Positions 46,776-56,337 of a DNA stretch of 64,000 bases are shown here, in pieces. The position numbers were made by a program, and so were the translations under genes. The stretch lies in assembly GCF_025128095.1 (NCBI RefSeq), contig NZ_JAHLYT010000024.1, positions 57,877 through 121,876 on the forward strand, written 5' to 3'. The notes beneath the pieces were generated by a model. The model had not been told where the DNA came from. It searched no databases and saw only the letters and a program-made list of their open reading frames with translations. This DNA is from Synechococcus sp. CS-1328. GTDB taxonomy: Bacteria > Cyanobacteriota > Cyanobacteriia > PCC-6307 > Cyanobiaceae. Positions within the stretch are counted from its first letter, which is position 1, and the number at the start of each line of letters is the position of its first letter.

Positions 46776-48959
46776 ATGGCCCTCCCCCCAGCCAGTGCCC
46801 CTGGCGGCACGCTGCAGGCCTCGGAGGTGCGCCAGGAGCCGCTCAGGATCCTGCTGATCAGCATCCATGGCCTGATCCGGGGCCGTCAGCTCGAACTCGG
46901 CCGGGATCCCGACACAGGCGGGCAGACCAAGTACGTGGTGGAGCTGGCCAAGGCCCTGGCCCGCAGCCCCTCGGTGGCGGGTGTGGATCTGGTCACCCGC
47001 CGGATCGAGGATCCCGCCGTCAGCGCCGACTATGCCGAGCCCCTGGAGCCGCTGGCGGACAAGGCGAGGATCGTGCGGATCGACGCGGGCCCGCCCGACT
47101 ACCTCCGCAAGGAGGAACTCTGGGATCACCTCGACAGTTTTGCTGACCATCTCTTTGCCTGGATCCAGAATCAGCCCGCCAGGCCGGATGTGTTGCACAG
47201 CCACTATGCGGATGCCGGTTACGTTGGCGTCAAGCTGGCCCACATGACGGGACTTCCCCTGGTTCATACGGGCCATTCGCTGGGGCGTGACAAGTACCGA
47301 CGCTTGATCTCCATGGGTCTCGCCCTTGAAAAGATTGAGGATGATTACAATATCTCCAGGCGAATTGATGCCGAGGAAGAGGTGATCAATCAAGCGGCGC
47401 TCGTGATCACCAGCACGCGCAATGAAATTGAAGATCAGTATGAGCTCTATGACTGTTGCAACCCGGGCAAGATGGTGGTCGTTCCGCCAGGCACGGATCT
47501 CCAGCAGTTTCATGTTGCTGATGGCTCTGAGCCGGTGCTGGACTCAGGCTTTCAGGAGGGGCTCCAGGTTTCTCTGAAAGATCCGACCAAGCCCATGATT
47601 CTGGCGTTGTCCAGACCGGATCTGCGCAAGAACATCATCACGCTGCTGGAAGCCTACGGCGAGTCGAAGCCACTCCAGAGACGCGCCAATCTGGTGATCG
47701 TGGCTGGCAATCGTGATGATGTGCGGGATCTCGATGAAGGTCCCCAGGCGGTGTTCACCGAGTTGCTGATTGCCATGGATTCCTATGATCTCTATGGCCT
47801 TGCCGCCCTGCCCAAGCACCACAGCTCCGATGAGGTTCCCCTCATCTATCGCCTGGCCGCCAGCACCCGGGGTGTGTTCGTCAATCCGGCTCTGACAGAG
47901 CCCTTTGGCCTGACCCTGTTGGAGGCCGCCGCCAGTGGTCTGCCCTTGGTGGCGACCGAGAATGGTGGCCCGGTGGACATCATTGCCAACTGCCGCAATG
48001 GCCTGTTGGTGGATCCCCTCAACAAGCAGGCGATTGCCCAGGCCCTGATCGCCATTCTGGAGGATGCCAACCAGTGGGAGACCTTCTCACGCAATGGAGT
48101 GCGCCACGTGGCCCAGTTCTATTCCTGGGATGCCCATGCCAAGGCCTATCTCCATCAGCTCAACCAGCTGGTTCAGCAGCAGCGACCGCCCTTGGCCGCT
48201 TCGCGAATCCTCAGTGGCGACCGCCGGCGCACCAAGGCCATCTTCACCGCCATTGACAACACGCTGCTGGGGGATCGAGACGGCCTGAATCTGCTCAGCC
48301 AGTTGATTCGTGAGCGCCGTAAAAGCTGCCTGTTCGGGATCGCCACCGGGCGGCGCCTGGATTCTGTCCTGGCGATCATTCGCGAGTATGACATCCCTGT
48401 GCCGGATATCTTGATCACCAGCCTCGGTACGGAAATTTATTACGCTCCCCACTGGCTTCCCGATCTTGCCTGGGCCAAGCACATCAATCACCTCTGGACC
48501 CCCCAGGTGCTCAGGGCGACGCTGAAGGAGCTGCCTGGTCTGCAGCCCCAGTCGAGGAAGGACCAAAGCCAATTCAAGTATTCTTATCACTATGACGGCA
48601 ATCTTGCGCCGTCTCTGGATCAGGTCCGAGCCATTCTCAGGCAACAAGATTTACTGGTCAATGTGACATTGTCGTTTGGCCAGTATCTCGACTTTGTGCC
48701 CGTCCGGGCCTCCAAGGGGCAGGCCTTGCGATTCATCGCCCAGCGCTGGAATATCCCTTTAGATCGGATTCTGGCCACCGGTGGTTCTGGTGGCGATGAA
48801 GACATGCTGCGCGGCAACACCCTGGGGGTTGTTGTTGCCAACCGTCACCGGGAGGAACTGTCCATTCTTGGAGATACTGAGCATGTCTATCTCGCGGAGC
48901 AATCCCACGCCAGGGGGATCCTTGAGGCCCTTGAACACTATGACTTCTTCAATCTCTAG
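46776..48959 (+). CDS. spsA: Sucrose-phosphate synthase paralogue 2
   Basis: This 727-residue protein (ATG 46776; GTG 46764 possible) has the complete GT4 SPS core: HGLIRGRQLELGRDPDTGGQ, HSHYADAGYVG, HTGHSLGRDKYRRL and NPALTEPFGLTLLEAAASGLP. The C-terminal HAD-like domain (about 490-727) has TAIDNTLLGD where DxDNT is expected, so the nucleophilic Asp is Ala. Motif IV is TGGSGGDEDML. The domain is therefore predicted inactive, and a separate SPP follows 65 bases later. It makes sucrose-6-P for osmoprotection or storage. From about 47300 the third codon positions become clearly AT-richer than at the gene start. Confidence 0.93.
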   Translation: MALPPASAPGGTLQASEVRQEPLRILLISIHGLIRGRQLELGRDPDTGGQTKYVVELAKALARSPSVAGVDLVTRRIEDPAVSADYAEPLEPLADKARIVRIDAGPPDYLRKEELWDHLDSFADHLFAWIQNQPARPDVLHSHYADAGYVGVKLAHMTGLPLVHTGHSLGRDKYRRLISMGLALEKIEDDYNISRRIDAEEEVINQAALVITSTRNEIEDQYELYDCCNPGKMVVVPPGTDLQQFHVADGSEPVLDSGFQEGLQVSLKDPTKPMILALSRPDLRKNIITLLEAYGESKPLQRRANLVIVAGNRDDVRDLDEGPQAVFTELLIAMDSYDLYGLAALPKHHSSDEVPLIYRLAASTRGVFVNPALTEPFGLTLLEAAASGLPLVATENGGPVDIIANCRNGLLVDPLNKQAIAQALIAILEDANQWETFSRNGVRHVAQFYSWDAHAKAYLHQLNQLVQQQRPPLAASRILSGDRRRTKAIFTAIDNTLLGDRDGLNLLSQLIRERRKSCLFGIATGRRLDSVLAIIREYDIPVPDILITSLGTEIYYAPHWLPDLAWAKHINHLWTPQVLRATLKELPGLQPQSRKDQSQFKYSYHYDGNLAPSLDQVRAILRQQDLLVNVTLSFGQYLDFVPVRASKGQALRFIAQRWNIPLDRILATGGSGGDEDMLRGNTLGVVVANRHREELSILGDTEHVYLAEQSHARGILEALEHYDFFNL

Positions 48960-49024
48960 GCTTCTGTTGTTCGCGATCGCTCCGATCCTGCCCGCGATGT
49001 CCCCTCTGCTCCCGCAGGCTGTCC

Positions 49025-49885
49025 ATGGCTGCTGACCCTCCGGCCAGGTTGTTGCTCTGCACGGATCTCGACCGCACCCTGATCCCCAATGGGCGGCAGC
49101 CCGAGTCGCCCGCCGCCAGGAGCCTGTTCGCTCGCCTGGTCCAGCGACCCGAGGTGACTCTGGCCTATGTCAGCGGCCGCGATGCCGGTCTCGTGGCTGA
49201 GGCGATTGCGGACTATGCCCTCCCTCCACCGGACTGGGTAGTGGCCGATGTGGGCACCACGCTCCTGGAGGTGGCCCCCGAGGGTTGGCGAGCCCATGGG
49301 GGATGGCACCAGAGCATCGGAGTGGATTGGGCCGGTCGCACGGCCCAGGATCTTCACCAGCTGCTGGCGGATCTCTCCCCCCTGCAACTGCAGGAGCCCG
49401 CCAAACAGAACACGTACAAGTTGAGCTATTACCTCGATCTTGGGGTTGACGTTCCCAGCCTCTGCGGCGAAATCGAGCGGCGGCTGCAGCTTGAGCAGCT
49501 GAGCGCCAGTCTGATCACCAGCATTGATGAGCAGGCTGAGATCGGCTTGCTGGATGTGTTGCCAGCGGCAGCCACCAAGTTGCATGCGGTGCGCTTTCTG
49601 ATGGAGTCGCTGGGTTTTGATTCCTCCCAGACTCTCTTCTGTGGGGACAGCGGCAATGATCTGCCTGTGATGAAGAGTGACCTCCCCTCGATTCTTGTGG
49701 CCAATGCAGATCCTGCGCTGATGGCCCAGCTAGGCTGTTCTCCGGGGGAGCGATCCGGTCGGGAGACTCTCTATCTGGCTCAGGGCGGCTTCATGGGGAT
49801 GAACGGCAACTACGCCGCCGGGATTGTGGAAGGAGTGCTCCACTTCCACCCACAGTGTTCTAGCTGGTTGGCCGAGCCTTGTTGA
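49025..49885 (+). CDS. Sucrose-6-phosphate phosphatase (HAD-IIB)
   Basis: This 286-residue HAD phosphatase has an intact motif I CTDLDRTLIPNG (Asp14, Asp16), motif II in AYVSGRDAG, a C2B cap (about 80-190) with KQNTYKLSYYLDL, and motif IV FCGDSGNDLPV. Unlike the C-terminal domains of both SPS proteins, all catalytic acids are present. Position directly after SPS and before amylosucrase points to sucrose-6-P as substrate. A glucosylglycerol-type phosphate is a less likely alternative. Confidence 0.88.
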   Translation: MAADPPARLLLCTDLDRTLIPNGRQPESPAARSLFARLVQRPEVTLAYVSGRDAGLVAEAIADYALPPPDWVVADVGTTLLEVAPEGWRAHGGWHQSIGVDWAGRTAQDLHQLLADLSPLQLQEPAKQNTYKLSYYLDLGVDVPSLCGEIERRLQLEQLSASLITSIDEQAEIGLLDVLPAAATKLHAVRFLMESLGFDSSQTLFCGDSGNDLPVMKSDLPSILVANADPALMAQLGCSPGERSGRETLYLAQGGFMGMNGNYAAGIVEGVLHFHPQCSSWLAEPC

Positions 49886-49991
49886 GTTCAGCTCCGCTGA
49901 CGCAGTCAGGTGCCGATGAAAACTGGTTGGGCAGCTTGAGTGCAGCCGATCAGTGTGTTGACGATCTTTTTCTCTTGCCTGCACCCGAATC

Positions 49992-51947
49992 ATGTATGAA
50001 CAGGTCTCCCACTCGCTGCTCAACTCAATTCTTGATGACCTGAGACCTGAGATCCGCCGTCAGGATCTGAGACACTTCTATACGCGTCTGGGTGCCAACT
50101 TTTACGCGATATACTCGCTGTTCTTTCGCCTTTATGGCCACAGGCCTGATTTCAAGCGCCAGATGCTGGGCTTGGTCGAAACGATGGCGGAAGGCTATGT
50201 CAATCGTTCGCCTGGGCTGGAGGCGCTCGACATAGCTCGGGAGAAAGATCACAACTGGTTTCTCTCCCAGCAATGGGTCGGCATGGCCCTTTACACCAAT
50301 GGCTTCGCTAAAAACCTGCGAGACTTGGCTGAGAAGACCGAGTATTTTCAGGAGCTCGGGGTCAACATGATTCATGTGATGCCGATTCTGAAGTGTCCGA
50401 TCGGCAAGAGTGATGGCGGCTACGCCGTGAGCGACTTCAGGCAGATTGACGGTCGGGTTGGTGATCTGGAGGATCTTCAATATCTTGCATCGGAACTGCG
50501 TCAGCGCCAGATTCTTCTGGTGCTTGACATTGTGATGAATCACACCTCCGATGAGCATTCCTGGGCGCGAAAGGCCATCGAAGGGGACCCCGTCTATCAG
50601 GATTACTACTATATGTATGAGAGTCGCGATATTCCTGATCTTTTCGAAAAGTCAATGCCTGAAGTCTTCCCGGAGTCTTCGCCAGGTAACTTCACCTGGA
50701 ATCAGCAGACCCAGCGCTGGGTCATGACGGTCTTTCATAGTTATCAGTGGGATCTCAATTACAGCAATCCTGAGGTCTTTATTGAGATGCTTGGTGTTGT
50801 CCTGTTCTGGGCCAACAACGGTGTTGACATCATGCGCTTGGATGCCGTGGCCTTCCTTTGGAAGGAAATCGGCAGCGACTGTCAGAACGAGCGGAATGCC
50901 CATCTGTTACTCCAGCTGATGAAGGACTGCTGCCAGGCCACGGCGCCGGGAGTCTTGTTCATTGCTGAGGCGATTGTCGCCCCTGTCGAGGTGATTAAAT
51001 ATTTCGGCGAAGATGCGATCAGCGCCAAGGAGTGCGAGATCGCCTACAACGCCACCTTCATGGCCCTGCTCTGGGATGCGGTGGCGACCCAGAACGCCAA
51101 GCTGCTCATCCGGGGGCTCAGGAGTCTGCCCAACAAGCTGGATCGTGCCACCTGGCTTAACTATCTGCGTTGTCATGACGACATCGGCTTTGGTTTTGAC
51201 GACCAGGATGTGCTGGCTGTCGGTTACCAGCCCAAGTCTCATCGTCGATTTCTGACTGACTTCTTCTGTGGTGATTTCGAGGGATCTCCCTCGCGGGGGC
51301 TTCCATTCATGCGCAACGAAGCCACCGGAGATGCTCGCATCTGTGGGTCGCTGGCTTCTCTGGCGGGCCTGGAGAAGGCGATTCAGGAAGAGAATCCGGT
51401 AGAGATTAATATCGCCATTAGTCGCATTCTGATGCTGCACAGCCTGATCTTTTCCTTCGGTGGTATTCCCTTGCTCTACAACGGCGATGCCCTCGGTCTG
51501 CTGAATGACTATGGCTATCAGGAGGATCCAGCCAAGGCCTCGGACAACCGCTGGGTGCACCGGCCGAGCATTGATTGGCAGCAGGCTGAGCGGCGTCATC
51601 AGAGCGGCACGGTGGAGAATCGGCTGTTCACGGCGTTGCGGCGGATGATCGCCATCCGTAAGTCGCTGGATGCCTTTGCCGATTTCAACAACCGAGAGTT
51701 GTTGGATACGGGCAACGAGCATCTGCTCTGCTTCTTGCGTTCCTATCAGCAACGCCCCTCCGAGCAGGTGCTGGTGGTGGCCAACTTCCATTCCAGTCCG
51801 CAGACCCTTCCTGTTGACGCCCTGCGGCGGCGCGGGCTCGATTTCACGGCGCCGCTGATTGATGTCTTCACCGGTCGCAGGCCCCACCAGATCGAGGAGA
51901 ACATCCTGCTACCGAGCTATCAGTTTTATTGGCTTAAGCAGGTCTGA
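49992..51947 (+). CDS. Amylosucrase (GH13 sucrose glucosyltransferase)
   Basis: The 651-residue enzyme matches amylosucrase in length and layout: N-terminal helical domain (1-90), (beta/alpha)8 barrel, C-terminal beta domain. Motifs are LDIVMNHTSDEH, the nucleophile Asp284 in DIMRLDAVAFLW, the acid/base Glu326 in FIAEAIVA, and LRCHDDIGFGF with His395/Asp396. SHSYQWDL-like substrate-binding context appears as FHSYQWDLNYSNP. It converts sucrose to alpha-1,4-glucan and fructose. Next to SPS and SPP it closes a sucrose synthesis/use cycle. Codon use is AT-richer than in the housekeeping genes. Confidence 0.93.
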   Translation: MYEQVSHSLLNSILDDLRPEIRRQDLRHFYTRLGANFYAIYSLFFRLYGHRPDFKRQMLGLVETMAEGYVNRSPGLEALDIAREKDHNWFLSQQWVGMALYTNGFAKNLRDLAEKTEYFQELGVNMIHVMPILKCPIGKSDGGYAVSDFRQIDGRVGDLEDLQYLASELRQRQILLVLDIVMNHTSDEHSWARKAIEGDPVYQDYYYMYESRDIPDLFEKSMPEVFPESSPGNFTWNQQTQRWVMTVFHSYQWDLNYSNPEVFIEMLGVVLFWANNGVDIMRLDAVAFLWKEIGSDCQNERNAHLLLQLMKDCCQATAPGVLFIAEAIVAPVEVIKYFGEDAISAKECEIAYNATFMALLWDAVATQNAKLLIRGLRSLPNKLDRATWLNYLRCHDDIGFGFDDQDVLAVGYQPKSHRRFLTDFFCGDFEGSPSRGLPFMRNEATGDARICGSLASLAGLEKAIQEENPVEINIAISRILMLHSLIFSFGGIPLLYNGDALGLLNDYGYQEDPAKASDNRWVHRPSIDWQQAERRHQSGTVENRLFTALRRMIAIRKSLDAFADFNNRELLDTGNEHLLCFLRSYQQRPSEQVLVVANFHSSPQTLPVDALRRRGLDFTAPLIDVFTGRRPHQIEENILLPSYQFYWLKQV

Positions 51948-52102
51948 CATCCACTGCTCTGATACCCACAGGCCCCACATCCAGGCCTCTTCCTGCATCG
52001 GTTTGTTCCTGGGGCCGCTCAGGAATTCTGCTCCCAGTTGCTGAGGCTGCTGCTGTTTCGATGTCAGGCTGCCGGGCACTCATGCCCGACGAGACCGCAT
52101 CC

Positions 52103-53530
52103 ATGTTCCCTGAGGCTGTTCGTTCGGCGCGTCTGTGGTCCTGTCTGCTGCCTGTCTGCCTGCTGCTGCTGGGCCCAGACGCTGCGGTCGCTGCCGAAGC
52201 AGATGAGGCCGTCGCGGAGGAAGCGGCTCCGGCGGCCCCGGCTCCGGCTGGAGGGGCAGCGAAGCTCGGCCCGGAACTGCGCTTGCCTTCCGGCAACCCG
52301 GCCGCCACCGATGCCATCCCCGGCACCGGTCAGCTGGGTCGTTGGCTTGGCCTGCCGGCCGATTCCCCCTTGCGCCTTGGCGGGGTCTGGGTGGGCAATG
52401 GCACGTCCCAGATTGTCGGGGGCATCCAGGCGGCTCCGGCCAACGGCCTGGCCCAGCAGCTTCTGCTCGACGCCACCCTGGATCTGGAGTGGGCCGTTGG
52501 CTGGCGAGGCGGCCGGCTGTGGGTCCAGGGCTTGCAGGTGAACGCCGGCGCCGGAGCTGCACTGCCCTCTGGAAGCGTGCAGGGCAGCAACAGCCTGGTG
52601 GCGCCGCCACCGCTTGATCGCACCGAGCTCTACAGCTATGTGCTGCGCCAGGACCTCTGGGATCGCCAGCTGAAGATCCTGGTGGGCAAGCAGGCCGCCA
52701 GCATCGAGTTCGCCAACGTCACTCGCCCCGACCTCACCCAGAACCCCACCTATGCCGTGCCGGCGCTCAGCGCCCTCGCCTTCACGCCGCTCTATGCGAT
52801 GCCCACCCTGCTGGGGCGCATGCCCGGTTACCCCGATTCGGCCCTGGGGGCCTCGCTGAGCTGGCAACCGAAGGCCCTGGATCGCAAGGTGTACCTCAAC
52901 GCCGGGGTGTACGACGGCCGCGGCGGTGTGGGGGATGGCTCGATCCGCACGGGTCCCTCCGCCCCCAGTCTCAGCGGGCCCCTGTTTTCCGTGGCGGAAC
53001 TGGGGGGTGGCTGGTCGCTGGGTTCCAGCAATCGCCCCGGGTCCGCCAGCTTCGGGGCCTGGTTCCAGGGCGGGGAGTCGCGCCGTTGCAATGGATCCGG
53101 CAGCAACCAGGCCTGTCTTCGCGAGAGCGGAGCCCATGGCTTCTACGGAACCGTGGCGCAGCGGCTGGTCAACTTTCGGTATGGCCGTGACCACAGCGGC
53201 CTGGTGGGCCTCGTGAGTGCCGGCTGGACGCCCTCGATCACCAACCTGATGACCAGGTCGGTCACTGCGGGTCTGACGGTGTTCGCGCCGATGGAGAGCC
53301 GTCCCCAGGACAGCTTCGGCGTCGGTCTGTCCTGGGCCCGGGTCAACGATCGGAGCTTTCTCGGAGAGGTCTTCCGCCCCGCTGAGCTGATGCTGCAGGC
53401 CTATGGCCAGTTCCACCTGGGAGGCACGACCTACGTGCAGCCGGCCCTCACTTACCTGCCCCAGCCAGGACTGGCCAGTGCCGCCTACAGCTCCACCAAT
53501 GTGATGCTGCAGCTGATCACGCTGTTCTGA
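52103..53530 (+). CDS. OprB-like carbohydrate-selective porin
   Basis: This 475-residue outer-membrane protein (start at ATG 52103, giving a normal signal peptide with cleavage after DAAVA near residue 29; ATGs at 52082 and 52061 are in frame) has the OprB pattern: GRWLGLPADSPLRLGGVW near the start, then repeated amphipathic strands ending in aromatic residues. The terminal residue is Phe (LITLF), as in beta-barrel assembly signals. Cyanobacterial OprB-type porins often carry SLH domains; this one does not. Location next to the sucrose cluster is suggestive of sugar passage but unproven. Confidence 0.85.
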   Translation: MFPEAVRSARLWSCLLPVCLLLLGPDAAVAAEADEAVAEEAAPAAPAPAGGAAKLGPELRLPSGNPAATDAIPGTGQLGRWLGLPADSPLRLGGVWVGNGTSQIVGGIQAAPANGLAQQLLLDATLDLEWAVGWRGGRLWVQGLQVNAGAGAALPSGSVQGSNSLVAPPPLDRTELYSYVLRQDLWDRQLKILVGKQAASIEFANVTRPDLTQNPTYAVPALSALAFTPLYAMPTLLGRMPGYPDSALGASLSWQPKALDRKVYLNAGVYDGRGGVGDGSIRTGPSAPSLSGPLFSVAELGGGWSLGSSNRPGSASFGAWFQGGESRRCNGSGSNQACLRESGAHGFYGTVAQRLVNFRYGRDHSGLVGLVSAGWTPSITNLMTRSVTAGLTVFAPMESRPQDSFGVGLSWARVNDRSFLGEVFRPAELMLQAYGQFHLGGTTYVQPALTYLPQPGLASAAYSSTNVMLQLITLF

Positions 53531-54035
53531 TCGTCTGCGTGCCCTGGCCTGGCGGGGCTGGCTCCTCCAGGGGTGTGTTGCCGTCCACCCAGCGGCCTTG
53601 GCCGGCCACGCCCACTTCCTTTTTCCAGAAGGGGGCGTCGTGCTTGAGCGCCTCCAGCAGCTCCTGACAGCACCGCTGGGCAGGACCGCGCCGATCGGCG
53701 GCCACCGCCACCAGCACGATCGCCTCCCCCGGCTGCACCCGTCCCACCCGATGGCGCACCAGTACCGCTCGCACGGCATGACGGGCGGCGGCGGCGGCGG
53801 CGAGGCGCTCCAGCTGGGCTTCGGTCATGCCCGGGTAATGCTCCAGCTCCAGGGCCGCCAGGGGTTCACCGGCTGCACTCCAGCCCCGCACCCGGCCGAT
53901 GAAGTGGGCTTCGGCTGCCGCCGCGCTGCCCGTGCTCCAGGGCCGCAACACCGCGAAGGGATCGAAGGGCCAGGCTTCCAGGGCGATCGAGAGGGTCGTG
54001 CTGCTCTCCCTCAGCGGCGAGCTGGGATCAGCCAC
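53517..54035 (-). CDS. moaE: Molybdopterin synthase catalytic subunit MoaE
   Basis: This 172-residue subunit starts at GTG 54035, overlapping the moaD stop by 8 bases. Family motifs: HFIGRVRGW, LELEHYPGMTEAQLERLAA, VRHRVGRVQPGEAIVLVAVAA and KHDAPFWKKEV, which includes the active-site lysines. It combines with MoaD to convert cyclic pyranopterin monophosphate to molybdopterin. The 3' end runs 14 bases into the end of the convergent porin gene. Confidence 0.94.
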   Translation of the reverse strand: MADPSSPLRESSTTLSIALEAWPFDPFAVLRPWSTGSAAAAEAHFIGRVRGWSAAGEPLAALELEHYPGMTEAQLERLAAAAAARHAVRAVLVRHRVGRVQPGEAIVLVAVAADRRGPAQRCCQELLEALKHDAPFWKKEVGVAGQGRWVDGNTPLEEPAPPGQGTQTIRTA

Positions 54036-54315
54036 CGGTGATCGGCGGCAGGTAGGCCACTTCATCGCCGGCTGCCAGGATCCGGCCGGGCTCGGCGAAC
54101 TCCCGGTTTACCGCCACCCGCACCCCGGCGGGCCAGGGGCCGAGGCCGAGCCTCTGCCACAGCTGGGCGGCTGTGGGGGGAGGCGCTCCGTTGTGGGCGT
54201 CTGGGGTCGCCGGCTCGTGGAGCGCCAGGTGCCGCTCTCCCCAGCCGGCCTGCTCGCGCAATCCGGCGAAGAGCCGCACCTGGAGGTGGGGCGGACCGGC
54301 AAGATCGGTGGTCAT
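54028..54315 (-). CDS. moaD: Molybdopterin synthase sulfur-carrier subunit MoaD
   Basis: This 95-residue ubiquitin-like protein starts at ATG 54315 and ends in the diagnostic Gly-Gly (YLPPITGG), whose thiocarboxylate donates sulfur. Other family features are VRLFAGLREQAG at the start and VAVNREFA. It overlaps moaE by 8 bases, so the two subunits are translationally coupled. Confidence 0.93.
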   Translation of the reverse strand: MTTDLAGPPHLQVRLFAGLREQAGWGERHLALHEPATPDAHNGAPPPTAAQLWQRLGLGPWPAGVRVAVNREFAEPGRILAAGDEVAYLPPITGG

Positions 54316-54734
54316 GGCGATGCGGTCTGGCCGGGGTCTTGCCCCATGCACAGGCCCCATCCTGGCTCCCTGTGGTTGCCGTACAGCCGAAGCAGGAGCG
54401 TCCTGCAGGTGCGACGCTGGGGCGCAGACCTGGGAGCCGCGGATCGCCAGACGGATGGATTATTACGTTTAGTGAAACTCAAGAGAGAGTGGTGATTGCC
54501 TTTCTACTTTGGCTTTCTAAATCACCCACGTTTCCTGCCTGTCAGGCTCTTGATTTTTCTTGGCTGACCATCGTCGGGTCTGCTCTCTTTGTTTGAAAAG
54601 GATCTGTTTTCTGGGATCACTTTCTTTCCCCAGGGATGAAGATCCTCGGCGATGGGCCTCCAAAGTTGTGTGTAGTGAGAGCGCTCCGCTCGTTGCCGGC
54701 GCTCACCTCTTCTGTTCTTTTCCTGAATTCGACC
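54316..54734. other. Intergenic region, 419 bases, AT-richer
   Basis: This lies between divergent moaD and the first deaminase. From about 54460 the composition shifts to T-rich, low-GC sequence unlike the flanks, marking the left edge of the deaminase/oxidase cluster. It probably contains the promoter of that cluster. I see no convincing gene or RNA in it. Confidence 0.45.
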
Positions 54735-55328
54735 ATGACCTCTCAGGATATTGAAAGCATCGAGTACAAAAAGCAGTTCCTTCATGAGGCCACCCGTCTT
54801 GCCATTGAATCCGTGGAGAAAGGCTGGGGAGGTCCTTTCGGCGCCGTGATTGTCAAGGATGGTGAGATCATCGGCCGTGGTCAGAATCGCGTGCTGCTCA
54901 CGGGAATCCCCGTGTATCACGCGGAGGTCACGGCCATTATTGACGCCTGCTCAAGAATCAATACCAAGGCGCTGCTCGGCTCGGAGGTCTATGAGGGGAA
55001 TCTGAAGATGATCCCTCGTCCAGAGGGTTCTCCCGATCCAGTTCCGGAGCGGGCGCAGATGCTCAAGGGCTGTGATCTTTACGTGAACGGGGCTCCCTGC
55101 CCCATGTGCATGAGCGCCATCTACTGGGCCCGGATTGATCGCGTGTACTTCGGTACCCGCTTGGAAGACACAAGTAAGATCGGCTTCGACGACGAGTTTC
55201 AGTACATCGACTTTCGTCTCCCCTGGGAACAGCGCCAGGCGATTCAGTGTTTTCCGGATTTTGAGCGCGATTTCGCTCTTCAGGCCTGCCAGGCCTGGAT
55301 GAACAAGCCTGATCGCCATCCCTACTGA
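54735..55328 (+). CDS. Nucleoside deaminase of the guanine-deaminase type, copy 1
   Basis: This 197-residue zinc deaminase starts at ATG 54735. The zinc site is His62-Ala-Glu64 (YHAEV) and PCPMC with Cys122 and Cys125. GGPFGAVIVKDGEIIGRGQN near residue 32 is the family substrate loop. It resembles bacterial GuaD/tRNA-type cytidine deaminase-fold enzymes; guanine to xanthine is the usual reaction in this branch. Compared with copy 2 it has an insert of roughly 25-30 residues between the two zinc motifs (about 85-112). The ABM gene follows 14 bases after the stop. Confidence 0.85.
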   Translation: MTSQDIESIEYKKQFLHEATRLAIESVEKGWGGPFGAVIVKDGEIIGRGQNRVLLTGIPVYHAEVTAIIDACSRINTKALLGSEVYEGNLKMIPRPEGSPDPVPERAQMLKGCDLYVNGAPCPMCMSAIYWARIDRVYFGTRLEDTSKIGFDDEFQYIDFRLPWEQRQAIQCFPDFERDFALQACQAWMNKPDRHPY

Positions 55329-55342
55329 CGGTCCCCTCCTTC

Positions 55343-56296
55343 ATGGCTGACTCCGTCACCCTGATCACCTCAGCCTTGGTACGGCCCGGTAGGGGCGAAG
55401 CCTTGGCGGCCTGGCATGCACGCCAGGCCGAGGCCCTCAGCCGGCAGAGCGGTTTCATCAGCACCAACCTGATCCCGCCTCGCCCCAGTGGGTCTGAGCG
55501 GCGCTGGTGCATTGAGATCACGTTTCAATCCTCCGACAGTCTCGAGGCCTGGCAAGGCTCCATCCCCTGCCGGAAGTTGCTCGAGGAGGCCGAACCCCTG
55601 CTTGAAGGTGGGGAGTTTCAGCAAAGCCTGAGGGAGGAGCATTTCGACCCAGAGCGTGGAACTGATGTCACCGAGGTCATCTTCTCCAAGGTCAAAGCTG
55701 GCATGTCCGAGCAGTTCCGAGACTGGGCCCAGCGCATCCAGGCTGCGCAGGCGCTGTATCCCGGTTATCTCGGCATGTATCTCCAGCCTCCCTCTGGAGA
55801 TGGTGATGGCCATTGGATGACGATTCTGCGCTACGACTCCGCTCCCCATCTTGAGGCCTGGATGAATTCCAGTCAGCGGGCCGTACTCCTGCAGGAATCG
55901 CAGGCGTTCATGGAGCGGGAAGAACTGCTGCGCATCTCCACGTCCTTTCCTGGCTGGGTTCCCATCGATCCCGTCACCGGGCAGGGACCACCCAATTGGA
56001 AAACGGCGATGCTCGTGCTGCTGGGGTTGTATCCGATCGTGATGCTGCAGCTGCGGCTGCTCAATCCCGTTCTTGCTGCTGCCCGGCTCCCCCCGGCGGC
56101 GGCAACTTTTCTTGCGAATTCAATCAGCGTGGCGCTCACCAGCTTCTTGACGATGCCGTTTTTCGTGCGGAAGTTTGATTGGTGGTTGTTTCCCGGTGTC
56201 GCCTCGCCACGGGCCAGGACCCGGCGCGGCCTGCGTCTGATTGGTCTGCTGTATCTGCTGGAGATCCTCCTTCTCTGGAAGCTGTTGCCGTTCTGA
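55343..56296 (+). CDS. Two-domain antibiotic-biosynthesis monooxygenase (ABM) protein with membrane tail
   Basis: This 317-residue protein carries two ABM ferredoxin-like domains (about residues 5-100 and 108-200) followed by PPNWKTAMLVLLGLYPIVML and three membrane helices (about 219-240, 254-275, 298-316). This is the COG3224 architecture. ABM domains in other systems oxidise aromatic substrates or bind haem without metal cofactors; no substrate can be read here. It is packed between a deaminase and the BBE-type oxidase (41 bases), pointing to joint expression. Confidence 0.85.
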   Translation: MADSVTLITSALVRPGRGEALAAWHARQAEALSRQSGFISTNLIPPRPSGSERRWCIEITFQSSDSLEAWQGSIPCRKLLEEAEPLLEGGEFQQSLREEHFDPERGTDVTEVIFSKVKAGMSEQFRDWAQRIQAAQALYPGYLGMYLQPPSGDGDGHWMTILRYDSAPHLEAWMNSSQRAVLLQESQAFMEREELLRISTSFPGWVPIDPVTGQGPPNWKTAMLVLLGLYPIVMLQLRLLNPVLAAARLPPAAATFLANSISVALTSFLTMPFFVRKFDWWLFPGVASPRARTRRGLRLIGLLYLLEILLLWKLLPF

Positions 56297-56337
56297 TCAG
56301 GCCTGTTTGTATCAATCTGAACCTGCTCCTGCCGATC

